Assembly: GCA_015688915.1 (NCBI GenBank)
Contig: JAATGX010000087.1
Span: 1-18,956, forward strand
From: Desulfuromonadales bacterium
Lineage (GTDB): Bacteria; Desulfobacterota; Desulfuromonadia; Geobacterales; Pseudopelobacteraceae
Reading direction: 5' to 3'
Length of the DNA: 18,956 nt
The translations under genes and the position numbers were made by a program. The notes beneath the pieces are model-generated. The model was not told where the DNA came from and did no database searches. It saw nothing but the letters and a program-made list of their open reading frames with translations. How positions within the stretch are numbered: the first letter of the stretch is position 1; each line of letters opens with the position of its first letter. This document shows positions 1-6,731 of the stretch, piece after piece.

Positions 1-50
1 GATTCTGGAGTCACATACGCAAAGAGTGCTTCAGTCCGGCTGTCTTGTCC

Positions 51-89
51 GCGCATAATTTTCCTCAAGGATTACGAAGTATTATGCGC
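51..89. repeat. Inverted repeat, 9-bp perfect arms, 21-nt spacer
   Basis: The left arm GCGCATAAT (51-59) is perfectly complementary to the right arm ATTATGCGC (81-89), with 21 nt between them. It lies just downstream of the point where the antitoxin remnant loses its family-like sequence. It could be a recombination site, a mobile-element scar or an operator. There is no T-run, so a terminator is unlikely. No function is assigned. Confidence 0.5.
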
Positions 90-129
90 AAAAATGTATC
101 ATAAATCAGCAAAAACAGCTAGTTAAAAT

Positions 130-219
130 TCAACAACCTGCTAGATCATGCTCATCCCAATATGCACCCATCTCCGCATACGAAGACGCCTTGGAAATAC
201 TGCTCTTACCCTTTTTCAT
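130..219 (-). pseudogene. Truncated BrnA/CopG-type antitoxin remnant
   Basis: The reading frame is ATG at 219-217 to TGA at 132-130, 29 codons. The protein begins MKKGKSSISKASSYAEMG and continues AYWDEHDLAGC before stopping. The pattern of small basic N-terminus, SISKA, then a 'WD.HDL' motif is how CopG-type (BrnA-like, PF12441-type) antitoxins start. Those are usually about 80-90 residues, so the DNA-binding C-terminal part is missing and none of the three frames beyond the stop resumes it. The ATG lies inside the 3' end of the upstream toxin frame, a 14-nt overlap, which is the toxin-then-antitoxin order of BrnTA operons. Family assignment is from remembered sequence patterns. I infer loss of function. 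Confidence 0.6.
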
Positions 220-489
220 ATCGTTTCCTCTCGCTGTCCGTCATGGTGCGTGCGGATATCACCAGCGCCTTCCTGTTTGCTTTGTGTACAAAGAAAACTA
301 TCAGAAAACGTCCAGCTTCCGTCGTACCGAAACCGGCGTAGACATTTTCGCCCGCCAGATTCCTTTTTCGACAAAACGGTAACGCGGCGACCCGGCAAGC
401 ACTTCAACAACCTCCTGCTGGGAAACCGCGTGTTTTCGCTCCATCTTTTCCACAATGTCTTCAAGCCAGATAATACCATGTATCTTCAA
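206..489 (-). pseudogene. BrnT-like toxin gene with a frameshift
   Basis: A TTG start at 489-487 has AGGA about eight bases upstream. The first frame reads KIHGIIWLEDIVEKMERKH and on to FVEKG (near 361), then goes out of family register. Reading the next frame from position 361 gives NLAGENVYAGFGTTEAGRF, then LIVFFVHK, SARTMTDSERKRYEKG and a TAA at 208-206. Joined, the product would be about 94 residues, the normal length for BrnT-type ribonuclease toxins, and every expected block is present in order. The span is 284 bp, one base short of 95 codons. The shift falls at GAAAAAGG, so a one-base loss is the simplest reading. A -1 slip on A-AAA-G would give the same length and cannot be excluded. 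The following antitoxin is truncated, which favours decay. Confidence 0.7.
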
Positions 490-577
490 GGGTTACATCC
501 TATTTGCTGACTTGGTATCTGTTTGGCTCACGGCCTCGCACATTCCGGTCAAAACTCCAAGGAAACATACCCTAAGT

Positions 578-829
578 TTACCGATCCCATGCCCTGTTCC
601 ATTCCGACCGCATGCCTGAAATGTTTTGATCAATTTCGTCGATTGATCTCAGAGGCCTGAGACAACCACGAGTTTGTGCGAGTAATTGGCGGATATCTAC
701 CGGGGGCCTGGTGGCACCCTTGTCCAGATCAACTACCACCACATGACGCTTCTCGATCTCCCGCAGTGGCGGCATACCCAGCCAATGTAAATGGCCGTTG
801 TGATAAACCGCTTCATAATTTTTTAACAT
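578..829 (-). CDS. Small antitoxin-like protein, no partner toxin seen
   Basis: This is an 83-residue protein with a good ribosome site (GGAG, six bases before ATG 829-827). The N-terminus (MLKNYEAVYHNGHLHWLG) and the hydrophobic strand VVVVDL resemble short antitoxins that accompany PIN-domain toxins. The C-terminus (IDEIDQNISGMRSEWNRAWD) looks like a toxin-clasping tail with paired Trp. I recognise the type rather than a named family. The 88 bases downstream contain no PIN-like frame; the longest is 22 codons. The gene may therefore be an orphan or the survivor of a broken toxin-antitoxin pair, in keeping with the decayed BrnTA pair next to it. The tryptophan-rich, charged composition and the ribosome site argue that it is a real gene. 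Confidence 0.55.
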   Translation of the reverse strand: MLKNYEAVYHNGHLHWLGMPPLREIEKRHVVVVDLDKGATRPPVDIRQLLAQTRGCLRPLRSIDEIDQNISGMRSEWNRAWDR

Positions 830-850
830 GGTAAACTCCGCTTAACCTCA

Positions 851-888
851 TAAATATATGTATAAATATTTACCATCATTCACGACAA
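851..888 (-). promoter_or_regulatory. Putative promoter with AT-rich palindrome for the antitoxin-like gene
   Basis: On the minus strand, TTGTCG (888-883) and TATACA (864-859) are separated by 18 nt, each matching four of six consensus bases. The -10 overlaps an inverted repeat TAAATAT (851-857) / ATATTTA (866-872). A palindrome on the -10 is typical of autoregulated antitoxin operons. The operator role is inference. Confidence 0.35.
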
Positions 889-970
889 GTGGCAATGTAA
901 ATCAAGGAGAATCAGAGACCTGGATTCCCGATTGCATCTTTGAAAATGACAATCCATTCCTGGACGCAAA

Positions 971-1003
971 CCGCCCCACCTCATGTTTCATGAAGTGGGG
1001 CGG
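971..1003 (-). terminator. Strong hairpin after the DUF4410-like lipoprotein gene
   Basis: CCGCCCCACCTCATG (971-985) pairs with 989-1003 around a 3-nt loop, with one mismatch in an otherwise continuous stem. On the minus strand it follows the lipoprotein stop codon by 32 nt and is followed by TTTGCG, a short T-run. It is a probable rho-independent terminator for the gene ending at 1036. Confidence 0.65.
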
Positions 1004-1035
1004 CCTTCGTGGTCAATCAAATATGTTCTTCTTAA

Positions 1036-1560
1036 CTATCTCGTTTTTATGGCTTGGGTAATCTCAGTTGCCAACGCATTGACAGCATTCTCATACCCAG
1101 ATTCAGATGAAAGCGGATGCGTGGCAGAACTGCCATCCGCGTGGAACTCTGTCAAAACCTTACTCGTTTCGTCACGCAACAAAACATTTGCTTCCATCCC
1201 ACTCGCACCCGCCATTACGCCCAACCAAATGCGCGCAGCACCTGAAACCAGTCGCACGCCGAGCACGTCCACTTCCAGATTGTAATCACCTTTGTTGGGG
1301 TAAATGACGGCAGATTTAAACAAACCCTCCGAGACAAGGCGCGCATACAATTTTTCCTGAAGTAAACTAGAAGCCTTAGTTGCGTCTTCTCTTTCACTCT
1401 CCTGAACTTTGTCAGACTTAATCCAGATAGATACGGTTTTCTGATTGTTAACAGGCTCAATCAGTTCTTGCTTCACCTGAAATGTACCAGAAGCACTGCA
1501 CGCAGCCAAAAACACCATTGACAGCAGAACCACCGAAGCATTTCTAACTTTCCTAAACAT
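1036..1560 (-). CDS. Lipoprotein, DUF4410-like
   Basis: This is a 174-residue secreted lipoprotein. The ATG at 1560-1558 is preferred over an upstream in-frame start because GGGAGG sits five bases before it and the encoded N-terminus is a proper lipoprotein signal: basic MFRK, a hydrophobic run, then lipobox FLAAC with the acylated Cys at residue 21. The mature part has an amphipathic helix (around 60-75, 'SSLLQEKLYARLVSEGLF'), a strand-rich middle, a small Gly/Ala segment (RIWLGVMAGASG) and the stretch ANVLLRDETSKVL. This layout matches DUF4410-type envelope proteins as I know them: a helix reading 'L...L...L..EGLF' followed by a Gly-rich 'lG..aG' turn. The molecular function of that family is unknown. 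The gene may be co-transcribed with the lipoprotein gene 58 bp upstream. Confidence 0.75.
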   Translation of the reverse strand: MFRKVRNASVVLLSMVFLAACSASGTFQVKQELIEPVNNQKTVSIWIKSDKVQESEREDATKASSLLQEKLYARLVSEGLFKSAVIYPNKGDYNLEVDVLGVRLVSGAARIWLGVMAGASGMEANVLLRDETSKVLTEFHADGSSATHPLSSESGYENAVNALATEITQAIKTR

Positions 1561-1618
1561 ACCAACCTCCCAATATTTTATTTGTTGCCACAACAAATTT
1601 TCATCACATGCCCCGCTC

Positions 1619-2545
1619 TTAGTTCACCACGACCCAGACGCCATTCCCAGAATCGTATTCCACCACATACCCGCTGCTGTTGAAGGTCAGCCTGGCTCTG
1701 GTGTTGTTCGCCCCTGTGACCACAATCTGTCCGGCGGTGGGGCCGGGCAACTGAATCGGCGTAACGGTCGTCAACACTACATAACCACTGGTACCGTCGT
1801 AAAACGTGCCCTTTACCGTGAGTGACGAGCCGGTCAACACAACCTCGTAACCATCCACCTTCGACTTGTGGCTGTTGCTGTCCGTGAGCACGGCGGACAT
1901 GGTTATCGTTTTGCTCGAGCCGCTTGTCTTGGCGGTGAGGCTTCCGTTCAGTATCGTAGAATACGTTCTCGACGAAGTCATAAGGACTTCGATCGTTACG
2001 GCAAAGCTGTCAAAGCCTCCGGTGGTGGAGTTGAACACACCGCTGAAGGTAACGGCTCCCTGCAGCGAAGGTGAGCCGGCGGCAGACACATAATGGTTGA
2101 AAGCGAACACCCCTAAGCAGTTCCCGCTCGTAGTGTCAACGGTTATGCTGACGGTTGCCGAGCCGGAATATCCATTAACGGTGCTCTGCTGCGTTGATGT
2201 GGCCTCTACGGTTTTTGCCGACGGCTTGAACTGCGGCATGACCGCGCTAATCGCGTCTTTTTCAACAATGTTGCTGATGGTGACGGCAAGCGGATCACCT
2301 ACTGGTACATCAGTGGCTCTTTTCAGTGCGGCAAGAGATATGGCGGTTTGCACATTTTGATATGCGGTCGTGGCTAACGGTTTCGCGTTGCTCGCGGTAA
2401 TGGTCGCCTGCGAGGTTGAGCCGATGTAGACTGCATTGGATATCGAGTTGTTACCACTGCTGCTGCCATTACCACCGCCGCAGGCGGTCAATAGAAACAG
2501 AATCCCGATCAACAGTACCGCACCCCATGCTCTCACAATCTTCAT
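1619..2545 (-). CDS. Ser/Thr-rich lipoprotein of unknown function
   Basis: This is a 308-residue predicted lipoprotein. The start ATG 2545-2543 has GAGGAG three bases upstream. The signal sequence ends in LLTAC, with Cys22 as the lipidated residue, followed by a flexible GGGNGSSSGNN linker typical of surface or periplasmic tethering. The mature region is low in charge, rich in Ser, Thr, Val and Gly, and predicted all-beta. I see no catalytic motif. The closing block (ITPIQLPGP-like, then 'GQIVVTGANNTRARLTFNSS' and 'YDSGNGVWVVVN') looks like a separate small beta unit. Similar lipoproteins are common in Geobacter-like genomes, but I cannot name a family. The neighbouring lipoprotein gene downstream suggests a shared envelope role, by position only. 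Confidence 0.75.
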   Translation of the reverse strand: MKIVRAWGAVLLIGILFLLTACGGGNGSSSGNNSISNAVYIGSTSQATITASNAKPLATTAYQNVQTAISLAALKRATDVPVGDPLAVTISNIVEKDAISAVMPQFKPSAKTVEATSTQQSTVNGYSGSATVSITVDTTSGNCLGVFAFNHYVSAAGSPSLQGAVTFSGVFNSTTGGFDSFAVTIEVLMTSSRTYSTILNGSLTAKTSGSSKTITMSAVLTDSNSHKSKVDGYEVVLTGSSLTVKGTFYDGTSGYVVLTTVTPIQLPGPTAGQIVVTGANNTRARLTFNSSGYVVEYDSGNGVWVVVN

Positions 2546-2846
2546 ACTCTCCTCTTTTTAGAATCAAACACCCCGTTGATGCCAGATAAAATTGACCTTT
2601 TTCACCTTTTACAAAAATATATAAATGCCCGCCAACGGAAATATTCCTGAAGAAAATACAAACGCCTCAGCCGACAAAACAGGACTGCGGCGTTGAACAT
2701 CATATGAAAAGCCCCTAGGGCTTTTGCGCCCAAAGGCTCGAACGAACGGCAATGACTTATCTGCGGTCTGCGGTCATTGGAAGGCTTCTTGTAAAAGCTT
2801 TTTGCGGTGTTTACACTACACCTCCAAGTGCTGTCAATTATTTTAA
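2546..2846. other. Non-coding gap between the lipoprotein gene and gmhB
   Basis: These 301 bases are AT-richer than the surroundings and hold no supported gene. They contain the hairpin at 2707-2725 and a second inverted repeat CAATGAC (2750-2756) / GTCATTG (2773-2779) whose loop carries a tandem TCTGCGG. The lipoprotein promoter must lie in the half nearest 2546, but no clear -35/-10 pair is visible. Confidence 0.6.
2707..2725 (-). terminator. Perfect hairpin terminator downstream of gmhB
   Basis: AAAAGCCC (2707-2714) and GGGCTTTT (2718-2725) form a perfect 8-bp stem with a 3-nt loop, and the stem itself supplies a T-run on either strand. It lies 121 nt after the gmhB stop codon. It is likely a rho-independent, possibly bidirectional terminator. 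Confidence 0.65.
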
Positions 2847-3404
2847 TTATTTTCCTTCCTTGCCGGTCAGTGCCCTGACCGCAGCCAGCAGATCGTCGTA
2901 CACCCCGGTCCCGGACGAGACCCCCGGCTCCTGTTCGGCGCCGTAGCCGGTCCTGACCAGGATCGTCCGGCAACCGGCTGCCGCGCCCGCCTCCATATCG
3001 ACCAGTTTGTCGCCGATCATCACCGACGCTTCCAGGTCAATGTTGAAACGCCGCGCAGCCTCAAGCAGCATCCCCGGCAGCGGCTTGCGGCAGCGGAAGG
3101 CGAGGGAGTAGCTCCCCTTTCCGTCCGGGTGGTGCGCGCAGTAAAACCATGCATCCACGCGGGCGCCGGATTTGGCGAGTTCACCGTCGATATGACGGTG
3201 CAGGGCATCCACATCGTCCTCGGTATAGTAACCCCGGGCCACACCGGATTGATTCGAGACGACCACCACCAGGAAACCGGCCTCGTTCAGCATCCTGACC
3301 GCCTCCGGCGCGCCGGGGATGAACTCGAATTCGTCGATCCGGTACAGGTAGTCCTTTTCCCTGTTGACCGTCCCGTCACGATCCAGGAAAGCGGCCCGCC
3401 TCAT
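2847..3404 (-). CDS. gmhB: D-glycero-D-manno-heptose 1,7-bisphosphate 7-phosphatase
   Basis: This HAD-superfamily phosphatase removes the 7-phosphate from heptose bisphosphate in the ADP-heptose route to LPS inner core. The 185-residue length is standard. Motif I FLDRDGT supplies nucleophile Asp8 and acid Asp10. Motif II is SNQSGVARG (50-58). The GmhB zinc loop starts YCAHHP (Cys89, His91), and the CRKP stretch carries Cys105 and Lys107. Motif IV is IGDKLVDMEAG (Asp132, Asp136). The usual loop ends C-x-C, but here the first of these positions is Phe103 (AFRC), so one of the four zinc ligands is missing. The ATG at 3404 is chosen because earlier in-frame codons run into the upstream gene; AGGG lies about six bases before it, a modest ribosome site. 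It probably shares a transcript with the membrane-protein gene 55 bp upstream. Confidence 0.9.
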   Translation of the reverse strand: MRRAAFLDRDGTVNREKDYLYRIDEFEFIPGAPEAVRMLNEAGFLVVVVSNQSGVARGYYTEDDVDALHRHIDGELAKSGARVDAWFYCAHHPDGKGSYSLAFRCRKPLPGMLLEAARRFNIDLEASVMIGDKLVDMEAGAAAGCRTILVRTGYGAEQEPGVSSGTGVYDDLLAAVRALTGKEGK

Positions 3405-3459
3405 GCCGGACCCTACCACCACTTGCTCGCGCCACCGACCAGCCGGCGGAACTCCCGCT

Positions 3460-4041
3460 TCATCTCGGTATGGCCGCCGGGATGTCGTTTTCAAAGGCGC
3501 TCCAGCTCTTCTGGATAGTTGCAATCGCCCTCTGTTCGTCCTGGGGGGTTGCGACCTTCGCCTGTATCGCGGCCGTGAAATCCACAAGGGTCTTTTCGTG
3601 ATTTCTCTGAAGCACATCCATGGCAGCGCAGAATTCATCGGAAAAATAGATGCCGTTTTTCTGGTAGGCTCCGAAAAACTCATGGGTCGACGCCATGACC
3701 GACTGGATCAGCCCGATGACAAAAGGGAGATTGTTCAACCCGTGCTTCGAGAGCTCCCGTCCGTTTTTCGCTATGTCTATCATGATGCCGTACAACTGGA
3801 CCAGCGAGTCGGACCTGCTGTCCATCATGGTACCGAAGACCAGCTTTTCCTCCGCCATGGACTTTCTGAACTGGTCGAGCGTCTGGTTGGCCTCCATTTG
3901 CAACTGCTGCCTGAACAGTTCGTAGCGTTTGGTAACCTCGCTGGCGATGATCGATTTGATCGCCCAGGCCACCGCGATCATAAACCCCAGCGCAGTCCCC
4001 GCAATGATCAGGAAATAGCCAAGCGCTCCATGCATATCCAT
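3460..4041 (-). CDS. Single-pass membrane protein, function unknown
   Basis: I do not recognise this 193-residue protein. A strong ribosome site (AGGAGGAG, four bases from ATG 4041-4039) supports the start. Residues about 8-30 (GYFLIIAGTALGFMIAVAWAI) form one N-terminal transmembrane helix with no cleavable signal. The rest is almost all helical and soluble: about residues 33-75 look like a coiled coil (ELFRQQLQMEANQTLDQF), and later helices include LVQLYGIMIDIAK and AAMDVLQRNHEKTLVDF. There is one Cys and no enzyme motif. The architecture resembles a membrane-anchored scaffold or sensor stalk. It is immediately upstream of gmhB on the same strand and divergent from the DAHP synthase gene. 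A link to LPS synthesis would be positional inference only. Confidence 0.75.
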   Translation of the reverse strand: MDMHGALGYFLIIAGTALGFMIAVAWAIKSIIASEVTKRYELFRQQLQMEANQTLDQFRKSMAEEKLVFGTMMDSRSDSLVQLYGIMIDIAKNGRELSKHGLNNLPFVIGLIQSVMASTHEFFGAYQKNGIYFSDEFCAAMDVLQRNHEKTLVDFTAAIQAKVATPQDEQRAIATIQKSWSAFENDIPAAIPR

Positions 4042-4087
4042 ACACTCCTCCTCGCAAACCGTCGGTCAAAGTCAATCCCGAGAACCA

Positions 4088-4116
4088 TTGACAAACGGAA
4101 GACATTAGTTTTATCC
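4088..4116 (+). promoter_or_regulatory. Putative promoter for the DAHP synthase gene
   Basis: A perfect TTGACA (4088-4093) is followed after 17 nt by TTATCC (4111-4116), a weak -10; TTTTAT at 4109-4114 is an alternative. This leaves a leader of roughly 40 nt before ATG 4164. No attenuator or leader peptide is evident. Confidence 0.4.
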
Positions 4117-4163
4117 TGACGAACCTGCAAGCATACTCGATTCAGCACCAAAGGTGAATCTCC

Positions 4164-5216
4164 ATGATCAAGACCAACAACCTCAAGATTACCGGCATCA
4201 CCCCCATCATCGCACCGGCCGACCTGCGCCAGGTATTCCCGCTCTCCGGTGACGACCGCGAGTTCGTCATGAAAAGCCGGGATCGAATCAAGGAAATCCT
4301 CCAGCGCCGCGACCGGCGCCTGATGGTGGTGGTCGGCCCCTGCTCGATCCATGACCCAGTGGCGGCCGTGGAATACGCCGAACGTCTGGCCGCCCTGTCC
4401 CACCGCGTCGGAGACCAGCTCCTGCTGATCATGCGGGTCTACTTCGAGAAACCCCGCACCACCGTCGGGTGGAAGGGCGTGATCAACGATCCGGACATGA
4501 ACGGCACCCACCTGATCTCCAAGGGGCTCGGCATCGCCCGTGGCCTGTTGAGCCGGATCACCGCGCTGGAGGTCCCGGTCGCCAACGAGATGCTCGATCC
4601 GATCACGCCTGAGTACGTGGCCGACATGATCTCCTGGGGCGCCATTGGCGCCCGCACCACCGAATCCCAGACCCACCGGGAACTGGCCAGTGGCCTTTCC
4701 TTTCCCATCGGCTTCAAGAACGGCACCGACGGAAACCTGCAGATCGCCATGGACGCCATGGTGGCGGCCCAGCATCCCCACAGCTTCCTGGGCATCAACC
4801 GCGAAGGCAGGACCTCCATCATCCAGACCTCCGGCAACCCGGACGTGCATATCGTGCTGCGGGGCGGTTCACGCAAACCGAACTACCACCCTGAAGATAT
4901 CGCCCATACCGAGGAAAGCCTGAAAAAGAGTGGCCTGTTCCCCACCATCATGGTGGACTGCAGTCATGGCAACTCCAGCAAGGATTACCTGAAACAGCCG
5001 CTGGTACTGGAAAGTGTCGTCCAGCAGGTGCTTGACGGCAACGAATCCATCTCCGGCATGATGATCGAGAGCTTTCTGGAGGCGGGCAACCAGAAGGTCC
5101 CGGCCGATCTCGGCCAACTGAAATACGGTGTTTCCATCACCGATGCCTGCATCGACTGGGCCACCACCGAACGCATCCTGCTGGATGCCCATGCCAGACT
5201 GCAAAAGCGGAAATAA
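4164..5216 (+). CDS. aroF: 3-deoxy-7-phosphoheptulonate (DAHP) synthase, type I-alpha
   Basis: The enzyme condenses phosphoenolpyruvate and erythrose 4-phosphate, the first step of the shikimate pathway to aromatic amino acids. The 350 residues align end to end with the E. coli AroF/AroG/AroH family as I remember it. The block VVVGPCSIHDP carries metal ligand Cys60; RVYFEKPRTTVGWKG (91-105) binds PEP; WGAIGARTTESQ (158-169) and GFKNGTDG (183-190) are core loops. His268 in DCSHGNSSK, Glu302 in MIESF and Asp327 in SITDAC complete the metal site. The N-terminal extension used for amino-acid feedback is present, but which of Phe, Tyr or Trp inhibits cannot be read here; the symbol aroF is therefore nominal. 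ATG 4164 is preceded by AAAGGTG. The gene stands alone, facing away from the membrane-protein gene and convergent with sppA. Confidence 0.95.
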   Translation: MIKTNNLKITGITPIIAPADLRQVFPLSGDDREFVMKSRDRIKEILQRRDRRLMVVVGPCSIHDPVAAVEYAERLAALSHRVGDQLLLIMRVYFEKPRTTVGWKGVINDPDMNGTHLISKGLGIARGLLSRITALEVPVANEMLDPITPEYVADMISWGAIGARTTESQTHRELASGLSFPIGFKNGTDGNLQIAMDAMVAAQHPHSFLGINREGRTSIIQTSGNPDVHIVLRGGSRKPNYHPEDIAHTEESLKKSGLFPTIMVDCSHGNSSKDYLKQPLVLESVVQQVLDGNESISGMMIESFLEAGNQKVPADLGQLKYGVSITDACIDWATTERILLDAHARLQKRK

Positions 5217-5293
5217 TCGGGGACTAGGGACTGGTAAAAAGCGGGGTTCCAGTCTCCAGTCCCCGATCACCAGTCCCCAATCAGTCCCCGCCC
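5217..5293. terminator. Long hairpin with repeated CAGTCCCC units between convergent genes
   Basis: TCGGGGACTAGGGACTGG (5217-5234) pairs with 5249-5266 over 18 positions with two non-Watson-Crick pairs and a 14-nt loop. Two more CAGTCCCC units follow (5271-5278, 5282-5289), and the left arm itself is a near-tandem of GGGACT. It fills the whole gap between the convergent DAHP synthase and sppA stop codons. Termination from both sides is the obvious role. The tandem units suggest a dispersed intergenic repeat. Confidence 0.6.
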
Positions 5294-6181
5294 CTACTCC
5301 GCTTCGTACATCAGCCGCATCCCGCCGGTGGCGCTCCGCAGGGTGCCGCTGAATTTCTCCTCCATGCCGTCCACGAGCAGATCCAGGTAATCGAGCTTCT
5401 TCTTGGGCGCCTGGATCACCTCCGGTTCCCCGCTGATACCGGCCAGTTTCCCGGCCTGCTCGATGGCATCTTGCAGCGTCCCCAGCCGGTCCACCAGCTT
5501 CAGTTCCTTGGCCTGCTCACCCGACAGGATGCGGCCATCGGCGATCTTGCGGATCTCCTCCACCGGCAGTTTGCGCCCGCTTGCCACCGCCCGGACAAAC
5601 TGTTCGTGGGTATTGTCGATCACCGCCTGGAGCATGGCCCGGTCGTCTTCGGAGAATTTGCGCAGCGGTGAGCCCGAATCCTTGAATTTGCCGGTCTTGA
5701 GCGTATAGGACTTGATGCCGATCTTGTCCATGAGCGCCTCGATGTTGGAGAGTTTGAGGATTACGCCGATACTGGCGGTGATCGTGCCCGGATTGGCATA
5801 GATCAGCGTGGCCGGGGCGGAGATATAGTATCCTCCCGACGCCGCCAGGCTCCCCATGGAGACGATGATCTTCTTTTTCGCGGCAAATTTCCTGACCTCA
5901 TCGCTGATCTCCTGGGAAGGCGCCACCACGCCGCCCGGGGAGTCCACCCGCAGCACGACGGCCTTGATGGTGTCTTTCTTGAGGAAATAGCGCAACTGGC
6001 GGACCGTTTCCCGCGAGTCGATGATCATCCCCTTGACCTCCACCAGGCCGACCCCCTGCTTATCCGCCAGGGAACTCTCCGTGGTGCCCAGCAGCACCCT
6101 GGCGATCAGGACCGACACGACGAACAGGGCCACCATGAAGACAGCGCCACCGGTAATGATCAGCATGACCTTTTTTGACAT
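5294..6181 (-). CDS. sppA: Signal peptide peptidase SppA, short (single-domain) type
   Basis: This membrane-bound serine protease degrades signal peptides left in the membrane after secretion. The 295 residues correspond to the short Bacillus-like form rather than the about 600-residue E. coli double form. An N-terminal membrane anchor spans about residues 6-30. The protease core starts at VGLVEVKGMIID. VLRVDSPGG (77-84) is the conserved substrate-strand loop, and GSLAASGGYYIS contains the presumed nucleophile Ser115. TGKFKDSGSP carries the presumed general base Lys167, so the Ser/Lys dyad is complete. NPGTITASIGV (130-140) is another family block. The start ATG 6181 has only a weak GGCGGG about nine bases upstream. 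The gene is divergent from the metallophosphoesterase gene, 66 bp away. Confidence 0.93.
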   Translation of the reverse strand: MSKKVMLIITGGAVFMVALFVVSVLIARVLLGTTESSLADKQGVGLVEVKGMIIDSRETVRQLRYFLKKDTIKAVVLRVDSPGGVVAPSQEISDEVRKFAAKKKIIVSMGSLAASGGYYISAPATLIYANPGTITASIGVILKLSNIEALMDKIGIKSYTLKTGKFKDSGSPLRKFSEDDRAMLQAVIDNTHEQFVRAVASGRKLPVEEIRKIADGRILSGEQAKELKLVDRLGTLQDAIEQAGKLAGISGEPEVIQAPKKKLDYLDLLVDGMEEKFSGTLRSATGGMRLMYEAE

Positions 6182-6247
6182 GATTGATAACCCGCCATAC
6201 TATTTTTTGTGTTTTAATGAAAACCTTGTCTCTGGTACAGTAGGGTG

Positions 6248-6721
6248 ATGAGAATTCTCGTCATCTCCGATACCCACGGAAACTACCCGCTTGCCCTGCG
6301 GGCCTGGGATCTGGCCGAACCGCTCGATGCCGTGATCCATCTGGGGGATGGCGGCGACGATGCCGAACTGCTCTCCCGCATCATGGGTACCGAAGTTATC
6401 CGGGTGGCCGGCAACTGCGATCACGGCTCGACCGAACCTCGGGAACTGCTCCGGGAGTACGAGGGAAACCGGCTGCTGCTGGTGCATGGGGATCGATATG
6501 GCGTCAAAAGCGGATTGGCCCGGCTTGAACAGCGGGGTATCGATGTGAGGGCGGACTGCGTATTGTTCGGTCACACCCACCATGCAACGATCGTCACGCT
6601 GTCGGGCATCCTGTTCGTCAATCCCGGAACCCTGATGTGTTCATCCCAACAGGCGACCTTTGCCGTCCTGGAAATCACCCCCGCCGGAGTAACGGCTACC
6701 CTGCACGACATTACCCCGTAG
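6248..6721 (+). CDS. YfcE/MJ0936-type metallophosphoesterase
   Basis: This is a 157-residue calcineurin-like phosphodiesterase of the small bacterial YfcE/MJ0936 group, which hydrolyse artificial phosphodiesters in vitro and whose natural substrate is generally unknown. All binuclear metal motifs are present in order: ISDTHGN (Asp8, His10), HLGDGGDD (Gly34-Asp35), VAGNCDHG, LLVHGDRYG and FGHTHHA, followed by VNPGT. Start choice: GTG and ATG codons are adjacent (6245, 6248), and I prefer the ATG because homologues begin MRILVISDTHG. TAGGG just upstream is too close to be an ideal ribosome site. The 3' end lies 10 bp from the convergent pssA stop, too short for a separate terminator. Confidence 0.9.
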   Translation: MRILVISDTHGNYPLALRAWDLAEPLDAVIHLGDGGDDAELLSRIMGTEVIRVAGNCDHGSTEPRELLREYEGNRLLLVHGDRYGVKSGLARLEQRGIDVRADCVLFGHTHHATIVTLSGILFVNPGTLMCSSQQATFAVLEITPAGVTATLHDITP

Positions 6722-6731
6722 CGCGTTCGTT

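Noticed and set aside
858..1061. 67-codon plus-strand frame
   Set aside because: It spans the terminator hairpin at 971-1003 and the 3' end of the lipoprotein gene, and has no supporting motif or ribosome site.
2602..2973. 123-codon minus-strand frame overlapping the gmhB 3' end
   Set aside because: Its first part is the gmhB sequence in another frame and the remainder is AT-rich intergenic sequence containing the terminator.
3405..3683. Extension of the gmhB frame to 278 residues
   Set aside because: The extra part overlaps the upstream membrane-protein gene in another frame and is Arg/Pro-rich shadow sequence. GmhB begins just before FLDRDGT.
3364..4119. 251-codon plus-strand frame
   Set aside because: It is antisense to the membrane-protein gene and the gmhB start, both of which have better start signals and composition.
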